Origin: Streptomyces sp. NRRL F-2580
GTDB taxonomy: Bacteria; Actinomycetota; Actinomycetes; Streptomycetales; Streptomycetaceae
NCBI RefSeq assembly: GCF_000720115.1
Contig: NZ_JOIR01000043.1
Span: forward strand, 1-53,270
DNA length: 53,270 bases
Direction: 5' to 3'
In this document: piece after piece, positions 1 to 7,604 of the stretch
Numbering within the stretch: the first letter of the stretch is position 1
Layout: each line of letters begins with the position of its first letter
Program-made: the position numbers and the translations under genes
Notes under the pieces: generated by a model
Databases searched by the model: none
Seen by the model: only the letters and a program-made list of their open reading frames with translations
What the model was told of the DNA's origin: nothing

Positions 1-37
1 AGGGGGGACCCTGTGGGAGAGTAGGACGCCGCCGAAC
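1..37 (+). rRNA. rrf: 5S rRNA, 3' end only
   Basis: The first 37 bases match the 3' end of actinobacterial 5S rRNA as I know it (GGACCCTGTGGGAGAGTAGG, then ACGCCGCCGAAC). The 5' part lies outside the window. It is the last gene of an rRNA operon that runs rightward into the window and stops at the hairpin that follows. Confidence 0.9.
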
Positions 38-51
38 AATCATTGCGGGAA

Positions 52-89
52 GCCCCGCACCAAACCTTCGGGTTCGGTGCGGGGCTTTT
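52..89 (+). terminator. rRNA operon terminator
   Basis: GCCCCGCACC pairs with GGTGCGGGGC, and inside it AACC pairs with GGTT around a TTCG loop. TTTT follows. It stands 15 nt after the 5S 3' end, as expected for an intrinsic terminator of an rRNA operon. Confidence 0.9.
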
Positions 90-127
90 CTGCGTTTACG
101 GCCCGCAGAGCTTGGCGCGGGACCGCC

Positions 128-724
128 TCACCAGTCGGCGGGATAGCTTTTGAGGCTGCTCGTGTCGAGCGTCCAGCGGCCGACGGTGACGGTGTCGCCG
201 AAGGCGTAGGGGACTTTCTTGCGGTAGCGGATGCCGTCGGGCCCTTCCGAGGGGTCGCTGTGCACCGTGACGGTCTTCTTGTCCTTGCGGGGGTCCACGA
301 CGACATAGAGCGGCACCCCCATCCGCGGGTAGTCGTGCAGCTTGTCGCGGATATCGGTGAGGGAGTTCGTGCGGGAGACGACCTCCACCACCATCAGGAC
401 GTCGCGGGAGTTGACGACCTTCGCGGTGTCGTCCGTGTCCTCCTCCGCGATGACCATGAGGTCGGGGTCCTTGGTGAGACCTGTTTGAGGATCGCCCATG
501 TTCGTGTAGTTGAGGGCCATCACCTCGGGTGTCTGGGCTTCGACCTGGCGGCGCAGCCGGACCACGTTCAGCCCGTGAGGGGCCGTAGGGCTCATCATCG
601 TGAGGAAGATCTGACCGTCGGTGGTCTGCACCTTCCACGGGTCTTCCTGGTGCTCGGCCAGCTCCGCCAGTTGCTCCGCGAAATCGTGCATGCGGCGCAT
701 CTGCTCGGGGGTGAGGTCGGCCAT
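128..724 (-). CDS. Uma2 family (DUF820) endonuclease-like protein
   Basis: This 198-residue protein fits the Uma2/DUF820 family, a PD-(D/E)XK nuclease fold that is common in streptomycetes and has no settled role. The acidic core is visible as KDPDLMVIAEED, then VEVVSRTNSLTDIRDKLHDY, then PLYVVVDP. The family normally has D, then E-V-x-S, then a K in the following helix, so the catalytic set looks intact. The start at 724 is preceded by AGGAAG at good spacing; an upstream in-frame GTG would add 18 residues without a ribosome binding site. It stands alone between the rRNA operon and a divergent HAD gene. A second family member lies at 44567-45151. Confidence 0.85.
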   Translation of the reverse strand: MADLTPEQMRRMHDFAEQLAELAEHQEDPWKVQTTDGQIFLTMMSPTAPHGLNVVRLRRQVEAQTPEVMALNYTNMGDPQTGLTKDPDLMVIAEEDTDDTAKVVNSRDVLMVVEVVSRTNSLTDIRDKLHDYPRMGVPLYVVVDPRKDKKTVTVHSDPSEGPDGIRYRKKVPYAFGDTVTVGRWTLDTSSLKSYPADW

Positions 725-855
725 GGTGTCTTCCTGGCGGGTGCCCGACCAGCGTATCCAGCCCGACGAGGCGGTCACCTGAATCTTCTGCCTTTCGTCC
801 GTTCACCAGCTCCGGGTTGCCGTGGACCTGAGCTGACGGCTCGTAGGGTTGGGGT

Positions 856-1509
856 ATGGGCTATGACCTCGTCATCTTCGACAACGACGGCGTGCTGGTG
901 GACAGTGAGCCGCTCGCCAACAGCGTCCTCGCCGGGTACCTGACCGAGCTGGGGCACACGACCACGTACGAGGACTCGCTCCGCGACTACATGGGGGCGG
1001 CCGTGCACCGGGTGCACGACCTCGTCCTGGAGCGGACCGCGGAACGGCTGCCCGCGGACTTCGACGCGACGCTGGCCGCGCGGACCATCGCCGCGTTCGA
1101 GCGGGAGCTGAAGCCGGTCGCCGGCATCGAGGACGTGCTCGGGGCGCTGACCGCGAGCGGGGTCGGGTACTGCCTCGCCTCCTCCGGGAGCCACGAGCGG
1201 ATCAGGGCCGGCCACCTGGCCGCCGGGATCGACGGATGGTTCGAGGAGGAGTGGATCTTCAGCTCCGATGACGTGGGCCAGGGCAAGCCGGCGCCCGATC
1301 TGTTCCTGCACGCGGCACGGCAGATGGGCGTCGAGCCCGCGCGGTGCGTCGTCATCGAGGACAGCCCCCGCGGGATCCAGGCCGCCGTCGCCGCCGGCAT
1401 GGACGTGTACGCGTACACCGCGATGCTGCCCGCCGAACAGCTGCCCGGGGCCACCGGGTACTTCGGGGACATGATGCAGGTCCCGCTGCTCCTGCAACTG
1501 CCTGTGTGA
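856..1509 (+). CDS. HAD family phosphatase (beta-phosphoglucomutase-like)
   Basis: The protein has 217 residues. Motif I is FDNDGVLVDSEP near residues 8-19, with the nucleophile Asp and the acid/base Asp two residues later. A cap domain follows, then motif II (LASSGS), the motif III lysine in GQGKPAPD, and motif IV in VIEDSPRG. This is the subclass IA architecture of phosphoglycolate phosphatases and beta-phosphoglucomutases. The substrate cannot be told from sequence; a small sugar phosphate is likely. The MFS gene follows after 43 bp on the same strand and may be cotranscribed. Confidence 0.9.
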   Translation: MGYDLVIFDNDGVLVDSEPLANSVLAGYLTELGHTTTYEDSLRDYMGAAVHRVHDLVLERTAERLPADFDATLAARTIAAFERELKPVAGIEDVLGALTASGVGYCLASSGSHERIRAGHLAAGIDGWFEEEWIFSSDDVGQGKPAPDLFLHAARQMGVEPARCVVIEDSPRGIQAAVAAGMDVYAYTAMLPAEQLPGATGYFGDMMQVPLLLQLPV

Positions 1510-1552
1510 TCGCTCTACCCACGGGTAGCCCCGGGGCCTACGCTGACCCGCC

Positions 1553-2776
1553 ATGACGGATGATGTGCGGCTGCGGCGCGGCCGCGGCGCTCTGGGCTTC
1601 AGTTTCTTCGCGCAGGGCGTGGCCTTCGCGCTGCTCGTGACCCGGATCCCGGCCATCCAGGACCGGTACGGGATATCCGACGGGCTGCTGCCCGCCTTCC
1701 TCGCGGCCGTGCCGATCCTCGCCGGGGCGTCGAGCGTGGCCACCGAGCACCTCGTGAAGCGGGTGGCGCCCAGCGCCGTACTGCGGTGGGCGCAGCCGCT
1801 CGTGCTGCTGTCCCTGCTGGGCGTCGGGACCGGCAGCCAGATGTGGCACGTGGCGGTGGCGCTGGGGGCGTTCGGGCTGTCGGTGGGTGCGCTGGACGCC
1901 TCGATGAACATGCTCGGGGTCAGCCTCCAGCGGGCGTACGGGCGAAGCATCATGCTCGGCTTCCACGCCGCGTACAGCCTCGGCGGGATCCTGGGCGCGT
2001 CGGCGGCGTGGGCCGGGGCGCACTGGCACCTGAGCCTGTTCACCGGCTATCTGCCGCCCGTGGTCGTGCTGGTGCCGCTCGTGGTGGTGCTGAGCCGGCG
2101 CTACGTGGACGGTACGGGCCCCGGCGAGGTGCAGGAGAGGGGGCTGGGCAACGGCGGGTTCAAGCTGCTGCTGCCGCTCTGCCTGGTGATGGCGTGCGCG
2201 TACATCGGGGACTCGACGGTGGCGAACTGGAGTGCCAAGTACCTCCAGGACGTGCTCGGCAGCTCGGAGCAGATGGCGACCGTCCCCTACAACGTCTACA
2301 TGGTGACCACCCTCATCGGGCGGGCCGTCGGTGACCTGGGCGTGCGCCGCTTCGGGGCCGCGGTCGTGGTGCGGGCCGGGACGCTGGTCGCCGCGGCCGG
2401 CTTCGCCGTCGTCGCGGCAGCGCCGGGCGCGTGGGTGGGGATGCTCGGCTTCACCCTGCTGGGGATCGGGCTGTGCGTGATCGTGCCGCAGACCTTCGCC
2501 GCGGCGGGGCGGTTGTTCCCGGGGGCGTCCGACACGGCCGTCGCGCGGCTCAACATCTTCAACTACGTCGGCTTCCTGATCGGGTCCCCGCTCGTCGGTG
2601 CGGTCGGTGACGCCTGGAGCTACCGGGGCGCGATGCTGGTGCCGATGGCGCTGGTGCTGGTGACCTTGCTCCAAGCCCGCTCGTTCGGCTCCGACAAGGC
2701 CCGATACGGTGTCCGGCATGAGCGGCGAGCCGGTGACCGGGCTGTTGATGTGGGACGAGGCGGTAACGAGGTATGA
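1553..2776 (+). CDS. MFS transporter
   Basis: This 407-residue integral membrane protein has about 12 hydrophobic segments. The first follows a basic N-terminus (GALGFSFFAQGVAFALLVTR), and a charged loop lies near residue 180 (LSRRYVDGTG). The pattern fits the major facilitator superfamily, perhaps the sugar/drug efflux group. The substrate is unknown. The last 59 bp overlap the start of the acuC-type gene in another frame, so its hydrophilic C-terminal tail (KARYGVRHERRAGDR) is encoded by bases that also encode AcuC's N-terminus. That is unusually long for an overlap and may mean the ancestral stop was lost. Confidence 0.9.
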   Translation: MTDDVRLRRGRGALGFSFFAQGVAFALLVTRIPAIQDRYGISDGLLPAFLAAVPILAGASSVATEHLVKRVAPSAVLRWAQPLVLLSLLGVGTGSQMWHVAVALGAFGLSVGALDASMNMLGVSLQRAYGRSIMLGFHAAYSLGGILGASAAWAGAHWHLSLFTGYLPPVVVLVPLVVVLSRRYVDGTGPGEVQERGLGNGGFKLLLPLCLVMACAYIGDSTVANWSAKYLQDVLGSSEQMATVPYNVYMVTTLIGRAVGDLGVRRFGAAVVVRAGTLVAAAGFAVVAAAPGAWVGMLGFTLLGIGLCVIVPQTFAAAGRLFPGASDTAVARLNIFNYVGFLIGSPLVGAVGDAWSYRGAMLVPMALVLVTLLQARSFGSDKARYGVRHERRAGDRAVDVGRGGNEV

Positions 2777-3896
2777 CTTCGGACCGAGCCATCCGATGGA
2801 CCCGGTGCGCCTGGCGCTGACCATGGGCCTGGTGCGCGCCTTCGGGCTGGACCGGGCGATGGAGGTACGGGCGGCCCCCGCGGCCGGTGACTCGACGCTG
2901 CGGCTGGTCCACCGGGAGGACTACGTCGCCGTGGTGCGCGAGGTGTCCGGGGATCCGGGGATCGCCGACGGGTCGTACGGGCTGGGGACCGTCGACGATC
3001 CGGCCTTCCACGGCATGCACGAGGCGTCGGCGCTGATCGCGGGGCAGTCCGTGGCGGGCGCGGAGGCGCTGTGGCACGGGGAGGCGGAGCACGCGGTGAA
3101 CTTCGCGGGCGGGCTGCACCACGCCATGCCGGGCGGGGCGGCCGGCTTCTGCGTGTACAACGACGCGTCGCTCGCGATCGCGCGGCTGCTGGAGCTGGGG
3201 GCCGAGCGGGTCGCGTACGTGGACGTGGACGTCCACCACGGGGACGGCGTGCAGGCGGCCTTCTGGGACGACCCCCGGGTGCTGACGATCTCGATGCACG
3301 AGCATCCGCGGACGCTGTTCCCGCAGACCGGCTGGCCGGAGGAGACCGGGGGGCCGGCGGCCGAGGGGTCGGCGGTGAACATCGCGCTGCCCGCCGGGAC
3401 GGGGGACGAGGGGTGGCTGCGGGCCTTCCACGCCGTCGTGCCGGAGCTGCTGGCGGACTTCCGGCCGCAGGTCCTGGTGACCCAGCACGGGGCCGATACG
3501 CACTTCGAGGACCCCCTCGCGCACCTGGCGGTGTCCCTGGACGCCCAGCGGGCCGTCCAGGAGTCCTGTCACCGGCTCGCGCACGAGTACGCGGACGGCA
3601 GGTGGCTGGCGCTGGGCGGCGGCGGGTACGCGGTGGTGGACGTCGTGCCGAGGTCGTGGACGCACCTGGTGGCGATCGCCGCGCACCGGCCGGTGGACCC
3701 GGCGGCGGCGGTCCCCGCGTCGTGGCGGGACGAGGTGTACGCGCGGACGCGGCAGTTGGCGCCGGCCCGGATGACGGACGGGCGGACGCCTTCGTGGCGG
3801 GACTGGGGCGCGGGCTACGACCCGGCGGACCGTACGGATCAGGCCGTTCTCGCGACGCGTCGGGCGGTCTTCCCGTTGCGCGGAATGCTGACCTGA
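2718..3896 (+). CDS. acuC: acetoin utilization protein AcuC (class I HDAC-like deacetylase)
   Basis: The protein has 392 residues and is a zinc-dependent histone-deacetylase-fold enzyme. The tandem histidines are in GGLHHAMPGG, the zinc site is VDVDVHHGDG, another conserved segment is GADTHFEDPL, and a GGGGY segment carries the transition-state tyrosine. In Bacillus AcuC deacetylates and activates acetyl-CoA synthetase; a protein lysine deacetylase role is inferred here. ATG 2718 is used; GTG 2709 in frame would add three residues. The start lies inside the 3' end of the MFS gene. Confidence 0.92.
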   Translation: MSGEPVTGLLMWDEAVTRYDFGPSHPMDPVRLALTMGLVRAFGLDRAMEVRAAPAAGDSTLRLVHREDYVAVVREVSGDPGIADGSYGLGTVDDPAFHGMHEASALIAGQSVAGAEALWHGEAEHAVNFAGGLHHAMPGGAAGFCVYNDASLAIARLLELGAERVAYVDVDVHHGDGVQAAFWDDPRVLTISMHEHPRTLFPQTGWPEETGGPAAEGSAVNIALPAGTGDEGWLRAFHAVVPELLADFRPQVLVTQHGADTHFEDPLAHLAVSLDAQRAVQESCHRLAHEYADGRWLALGGGGYAVVDVVPRSWTHLVAIAAHRPVDPAAAVPASWRDEVYARTRQLAPARMTDGRTPSWRDWGAGYDPADRTDQAVLATRRAVFPLRGMLT

Positions 3897-3991
3897 CCCC
3901 TCTTGGTGACCTTGATGCATCGTTACGCCAACTGTGGGGCTGTTCGCCGGAATTGATGACCCGCCAGATGTGTTGGGGGCAGCATCGGAGG

Positions 3992-4822
3992 GTGTTGAGC
4001 ACCGGCGCGCTGCGTGCGCATCTGCTGGCCGCCCGGTTGGCCGGGCCCGTCGCCACCTCCCGGGAGGAGAGCCTGCGCAGTTACCGGCTGTTCGCGGCGC
4101 GTGATCCGCGGGTGCTGCTGGGGCTGGATCCGGAGTGGGGCTGGGGCGAGGGCGACCTGCTGAGGCTGATGGCGGACAAGTGCGGTGTCTCGGCGGACCC
4201 CGCGCACGTCAGCGGGCCGGACGTGATCGACCCGGAGCGGACGGTGGCCGCGCTGGAGGCCTTCGCGGGGCGGCTGCGGGAGGCGGCGCGGGCGCGGTCG
4301 CCGGTGCTGTTCGGGACCGGTCATCCGCACCGGCTCCTGGGCTTCTACGCCGGTTTGGCCGAGGCGATGTCGGCGGCGGGATGTGTTGTCCTCACCCCGG
4401 CGCAGGGGGTGAGTGTCGACATGACGACCCGGTTCGGCGTACGCACGCACCGCATCGAATACGTACGGGGGGTCGCGCTGGTGCGGGAACCCGGCGCGCG
4501 GGTGCCGGGGAGTGCGACCGGCGTGCACACCCATTCGCCACTGCCGGTTCGGATGGCGCTGGGGGCCCTCGCGGAGGTCGGCGGGCCGCTGCCGGAGCTG
4601 GTCGTGGGGGACCACGGGTGGGTCTGCGGCGCAGGTCAGCTCGGTGTGGAGGCGATCGGGCTGGCGGACACGGATGATCCCGCGCTGTTCGTCGGGGAGG
4701 CCGAGGGGCGGGTGTCGGTGGCCGTTCCACTTGATGACGCGGTGCGAGCGGACTACTACCGACCGCTTACGCGCTACGTTCTCGGCAGGGCGAGCCTGAC
4801 GGCCCGGCAGGAGTGGCCGTAG
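3992..4822 (+). CDS. conserved actinobacterial phosphatase-like protein
   Basis: This soluble protein of about 276 residues has a counterpart beside bdtA and acuC in other streptomycetes (recollection) that is usually annotated only as a phosphatase. Visible conserved segments are FGTGHPHRLLGFY, VVGDHGWVCGAGQ, LADTDDPALF and DDAVRADYYRPL. The acidic and histidine-rich motifs fit a phosphohydrolase or related metal enzyme, but I cannot assign a fold securely. The start is uncertain: GTG 3992 gives the length I recall for the family, while ATG 3956 and ATG 3968 are also in frame. No symbol is justified. Confidence 0.7.
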   Translation: MLSTGALRAHLLAARLAGPVATSREESLRSYRLFAARDPRVLLGLDPEWGWGEGDLLRLMADKCGVSADPAHVSGPDVIDPERTVAALEAFAGRLREAARARSPVLFGTGHPHRLLGFYAGLAEAMSAAGCVVLTPAQGVSVDMTTRFGVRTHRIEYVRGVALVREPGARVPGSATGVHTHSPLPVRMALGALAEVGGPLPELVVGDHGWVCGAGQLGVEAIGLADTDDPALFVGEAEGRVSVAVPLDDAVRADYYRPLTRYVLGRASLTARQEWP

Positions 4823-4936
4823 CTCCTCTTCCCCACTCGTATCACGCGCCCCTACTCTGGGGAGTGAGCGTGCGACGACGAGGAGTAACCGGAGGGGAAG
4901 CCGGTGCCCGTCATGCGCGGAAGGTCAAGGTGTGTC

Positions 4937-5146
4937 ATGGCTGCTGGCGAGAGGCCTCTCAGTGAGGTTCAGTTCCTGACCGTGGCGGAGGTCGCCTCGG
5001 TGATGCGAGTGTCGAAGATGACCGTGTACCGGCTGGTGCACAACGGTCATCTGCCCGCAATCCGGGTGGGCCGGTCCTTCCGGGTCCCCGAGAACGCGGT
5101 CCACGAGTACCTCCGAGAGTCCTATGTGGGGGTGGAGTCGGCCTGA
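4937..5146 (+). CDS. bdtA: excisionase-type helix-turn-helix DNA-binding protein (BdtA-like)
   Basis: This small protein has 69 residues. It is almost entirely an excisionase/MerR-like winged helix-turn-helix (TVAEVASVMRVSKMTVYRLV, then GHLPAIRVGRSFRVPE). Its form and its place between the phosphatase and bS22 genes match S. coelicolor SCO3328, which I recall as BldD target A (bdtA). It probably regulates transcription. ATG 4937 gives the usual protein; GTG 4904, with a perfect GGAGGGG six bases upstream (4891-4897), would add 11 residues and could be the true start. I searched 4823-4903 for a full BldD palindrome and found only a half site. Confidence 0.85.
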   Translation: MAAGERPLSEVQFLTVAEVASVMRVSKMTVYRLVHNGHLPAIRVGRSFRVPENAVHEYLRESYVGVESA

Positions 5147-5267
5147 GACTGACCCCGGCACGCCCTCGGATTACAAGCTCAGAGCTCGGGACGGTAGGCT
5201 AGGCCGACGTAGGTCGTGTGGGCCCCGACGCCCCGCACCGAATGAAGAGAAGTGAGCGAGGGTAGTC

Positions 5268-5366
5268 GTGGGCTCTGTTATCAAGAAGCGGCGCAAGCGG
5301 ATGGCTAAGAAGAAGCACCGCAAGCTGCTCAAGCGCACCCGCGTCCAGCGCCGTAACAAGAAGTAA
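5268..5366 (+). CDS. small ribosomal subunit protein bS22 (AURKAIP1/COX24 domain), 32 residues
   Basis: A GTG-started frame of 32 codons gives an extremely basic peptide ([17 protein letters not shown], then [15 protein letters not shown]). This is the actinobacterial mini ribosomal protein related to the mitochondrial AURKAIP1/COX24 domain, named bS22 in mycobacterial ribosome structures. Lys and Arg make up more than half of the residues, which suits an rRNA-binding peptide. It is too short for default gene callers. It ends 20 bp before a strong hairpin terminator and appears to be its own transcription unit, with GAGGG about 3-8 bases before GTG. Confidence 0.92.
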   Translation: MGSVIKKRRKRMAKKKHRKLLKRTRVQRRNKK

Positions 5367-5386
5367 ACGGCAGCTGTACGTGTTCT

Positions 5387-5423
5387 CCGCAGCCCCTCCA
5401 CCATCCTGGTGGAGGGGCTGCGG
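5387..5423 (+). terminator. terminator after the bS22 gene
   Basis: CCGCAGCCCCTCCACC pairs perfectly with GGTGGAGGGGCTGCGG around an ATCCT loop. There is no U-run, as is common in streptomycetes. It sits 39 bp upstream of the epimerase start, so it could also attenuate read-through into that gene. Confidence 0.8.
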
Positions 5424-5461
5424 TGCAGCCGGGGGACTTCTTCGAGGGAGGCGCTGAGCTC

Positions 5462-6538
5462 GTGGGGAAGGTCGTACTCGTCACAGGGGCAGCCCGGCAG
5501 CTGGGCGGCCGCTTCGTGCGCCGGATCCAGCGTGACCCGGACGTCGAGCGGGTGATCGCGGTGGACGCGGTGACACCGCCGCACCGGCTCGGATCGGCGG
5601 AGTTCGTCCGTACGGACATCAGACAGTCGGCGATCGCCCGCGTGCTCGCCGAGCACGCCGTGGACACGGTGGTCCACTTGGCGGTCACCGGGAGCGCCGC
5701 GGGCGCGGGCGGTGCGCGCAGCGCCGTCAAGGAAACGAACGTCATCGGGACGATGCAGCTCCTCGGGGCCTGCCAGAAGTCGCCGACGGTGCGACGGCTC
5801 GTGGTGAAGTCCAGTACCAGCGTGTACGGGGGCACCTCCAGGGACCCGGCCGTCTTCACCGAGACCACCGAACCGAAATCGCTGCCGGCGGGCGGCTTCG
5901 CCAAGGACGCCGCCGAGGTCGAGGGTTACGTACGCGGCTTCGCGCGCAGGCGGCCCGACGTCGCGGTGTGCGTACTGCGGTTCGCGAACATCCTGGGGCC
6001 CTTCGCGGATTCGGCGCTCGCCGAGTACTTCTCGATCCCGGTGATGCCGACCGTGCTGGGCTACGACCCGCGGCTGCAGTTCGTGCACGAGGACGACGTC
6101 CTCGAAGTGCTGGGGCTGGCGGCGCGGGAGCCCAGGCGCGGAACGCTGAACAGCGGGACCTTCAACATCGCGGGTGACGGCGTGCTGTTGCTGTCGCAGT
6201 GCTCGCGGCGGCTGGGGCGGCCCACTGTGCCGCTGCTGCTGCCCGCGTTGACGTGGGTGGGTTCCGCGCTGCGGGCGGTCGGGGTCACCGAGTTCTCGGC
6301 GGAGCAGATGAAGCTGCTCACGCACGGCCGGGTCGTGGAGACCTCGCAGATGCGGGAGGTCCTCGGCTTCGAGCCGCTCTACACGACGGCGGAGACCTTC
6401 TCGGACTTCGCGCGGAGCCGGGGGAGCGGGCTGCTGCCGCCGGAGCGGGTCGGGCGGGCCGTGGACCGGATGGCGGCCATGCTGGGGGCAGACGGGCTTG
6501 ATGTCGATGCCGACGCGGTTGAAGGAGCGAAGCGATAG
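5462..6538 (+). CDS. NAD-dependent epimerase/dehydratase (extended SDR)
   Basis: The protein has 358 residues and an extended short-chain dehydrogenase fold. The N-terminal nucleotide-binding motif is VTGAARQLGG, followed by an acidic residue after beta-2 (VIAVD) and by KSSTSVYGG with the Ser/Tyr region. The lysine of the usual YxxxK is not cleanly placed: FAKDAAEVEGYVRGFARR is the nearest helix. Sugar-nucleotide epimerase annotation is therefore by fold only. GTG 5462 starts directly at the Rossmann strand; GTG 5423 would add 13 residues but lies inside the preceding terminator hairpin. The stop overlaps the acyltransferase start (TAGTG), so the two are probably coupled. Confidence 0.85.
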   Translation: MGKVVLVTGAARQLGGRFVRRIQRDPDVERVIAVDAVTPPHRLGSAEFVRTDIRQSAIARVLAEHAVDTVVHLAVTGSAAGAGGARSAVKETNVIGTMQLLGACQKSPTVRRLVVKSSTSVYGGTSRDPAVFTETTEPKSLPAGGFAKDAAEVEGYVRGFARRRPDVAVCVLRFANILGPFADSALAEYFSIPVMPTVLGYDPRLQFVHEDDVLEVLGLAAREPRRGTLNSGTFNIAGDGVLLLSQCSRRLGRPTVPLLLPALTWVGSALRAVGVTEFSAEQMKLLTHGRVVETSQMREVLGFEPLYTTAETFSDFARSRGSGLLPPERVGRAVDRMAAMLGADGLDVDADAVEGAKR

Positions 6539-7524
6539 TGGCGGACGCCAAGGTCATTCCGTTCGACGAGGACCGGCCGCGCCGGAGGATCCCCCGCCGG
6601 GTGCGGTCGGTGTCCGCTCCCGAGCCGCTGGAGCCGCCGTCGGCCCCCGAGCCGGCGCCGGAGCCGGCTCCGGGGGGGTCCGGTGACGACTGGGACCGGC
6701 GGATCGCGGGCGGGCTGGCGTTCCTGCGGCGGCGGGTCACCGGGGACTACGAGGTCGACGAGTTCGGCTACGACAAGGAACTGACGGACCAGGTCCTGAT
6801 GTCCCTGATGCGGCCGCTCTACGACAAGTACTTCCGCGTCGAGGTCAGGGGCATCGAGAACATCCCGGCGGAGGGCGGCGCGCTGATCGTGGCCAACCAC
6901 TCCGGGACGCTGCCGCTGGACGGGCTGATGCTCCAGGTCGCCGTGCACGACCGCCACCCGGCACAGCGTCACCTGCGGCTGCTGGCGGCGGACCTGGTGT
7001 TCATGCTGCCCGTGGTCAACGAGCTTGCCCGGAAGGCGGGGCACACCCTGGCGTGCGCGGAGGACGCGCAGCGGCTGCTGGAGGCCGGGGAGCTCGTCGG
7101 TGTGATGCCGGAGGGCTTCAAGGGGATAGGGAAGCCGTTCGGGGACCGGTACAAGCTGCAGCGCTTCGGCCGGGGCGGGTTCGTGTCGACGGCGCTGCGG
7201 GCGGGGACGCCGATCGTGCCGTGCTCGATCGTGGGGGCGGAGGAGATCTACCCGATGGTCGGCAACGCGAAGACGCTGGCGCGGCTGCTGGGGATCCCGT
7301 ACTTCCCGATCACGCCGACGTTTCCGTGGCTGGGGCCGTTGGGGGCCGTGCCGTTGCCGACGAAGTGGACGATTCAGTTCGGCGAGCCGATTTCCACCGC
7401 GGGGTATGCGGCCGAGGCGGCGGAGGATCCGATGCTGATGTTCAACCTGACGGATCAGGTGCGGGAGCAGATCCAGCACACGTTGTACAAGCTGCTGGTG
7501 CAGCGGCGGTCCGTGTTCTTCTGA
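6538..7524 (+). CDS. PlsC-type lysophospholipid acyltransferase
   Basis: The protein has 328 residues. A proline- and glutamate-rich N-terminus (about 60 residues) precedes a PlsC/LPLAT domain. The catalytic NHxxxxxD motif is NHSGTLPLD near residue 119, and the substrate motif is VMPEGFKGIGKPF. This fits 1-acylglycerol-3-phosphate acyltransferases and related enzymes at the cytoplasmic membrane. It is translationally coupled to the epimerase by a one-base TAGTG overlap. It is the last gene of the rightward run and faces rsbN across a bidirectional hairpin. Confidence 0.9.
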   Translation: MADAKVIPFDEDRPRRRIPRRVRSVSAPEPLEPPSAPEPAPEPAPGGSGDDWDRRIAGGLAFLRRRVTGDYEVDEFGYDKELTDQVLMSLMRPLYDKYFRVEVRGIENIPAEGGALIVANHSGTLPLDGLMLQVAVHDRHPAQRHLRLLAADLVFMLPVVNELARKAGHTLACAEDAQRLLEAGELVGVMPEGFKGIGKPFGDRYKLQRFGRGGFVSTALRAGTPIVPCSIVGAEEIYPMVGNAKTLARLLGIPYFPITPTFPWLGPLGAVPLPTKWTIQFGEPISTAGYAAEAAEDPMLMFNLTDQVREQIQHTLYKLLVQRRSVFF

Positions 7525-7568
7525 CCGCGTTCTTCAGACCGCGTTCTTCCGACCCGCCGCCGAGGGAT

Positions 7569-7602
7569 CGAGGGCGGGGCTGCCTGAGCAGCCCCGCCCT
7601 CG
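7569..7602. terminator. bidirectional terminator between acyltransferase and rsbN
   Basis: CGAGGGCGGGGCTGC pairs perfectly with GCAGCCCCGCCCTCG around a CTGA loop. It lies between two converging genes, three bases from the rsbN stop, and probably serves both. Confidence 0.88.
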
Positions 7603-7604
7603 TC

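Noticed and set aside
1538..2824. Minus-strand open frame of 428 codons opposite the MFS gene
   Set aside because: His/Arg/Gln-rich composition without motifs; the MFS protein on the other strand is clear.
4823..4903. BldD operator in front of the bdtA-like gene
   Set aside because: The gene is a BldD target in S. coelicolor as I recall, but only a TCAC half site (4852-4855 area) was found and no TNAC-N5-GTNA palindrome. Not reported as a site.
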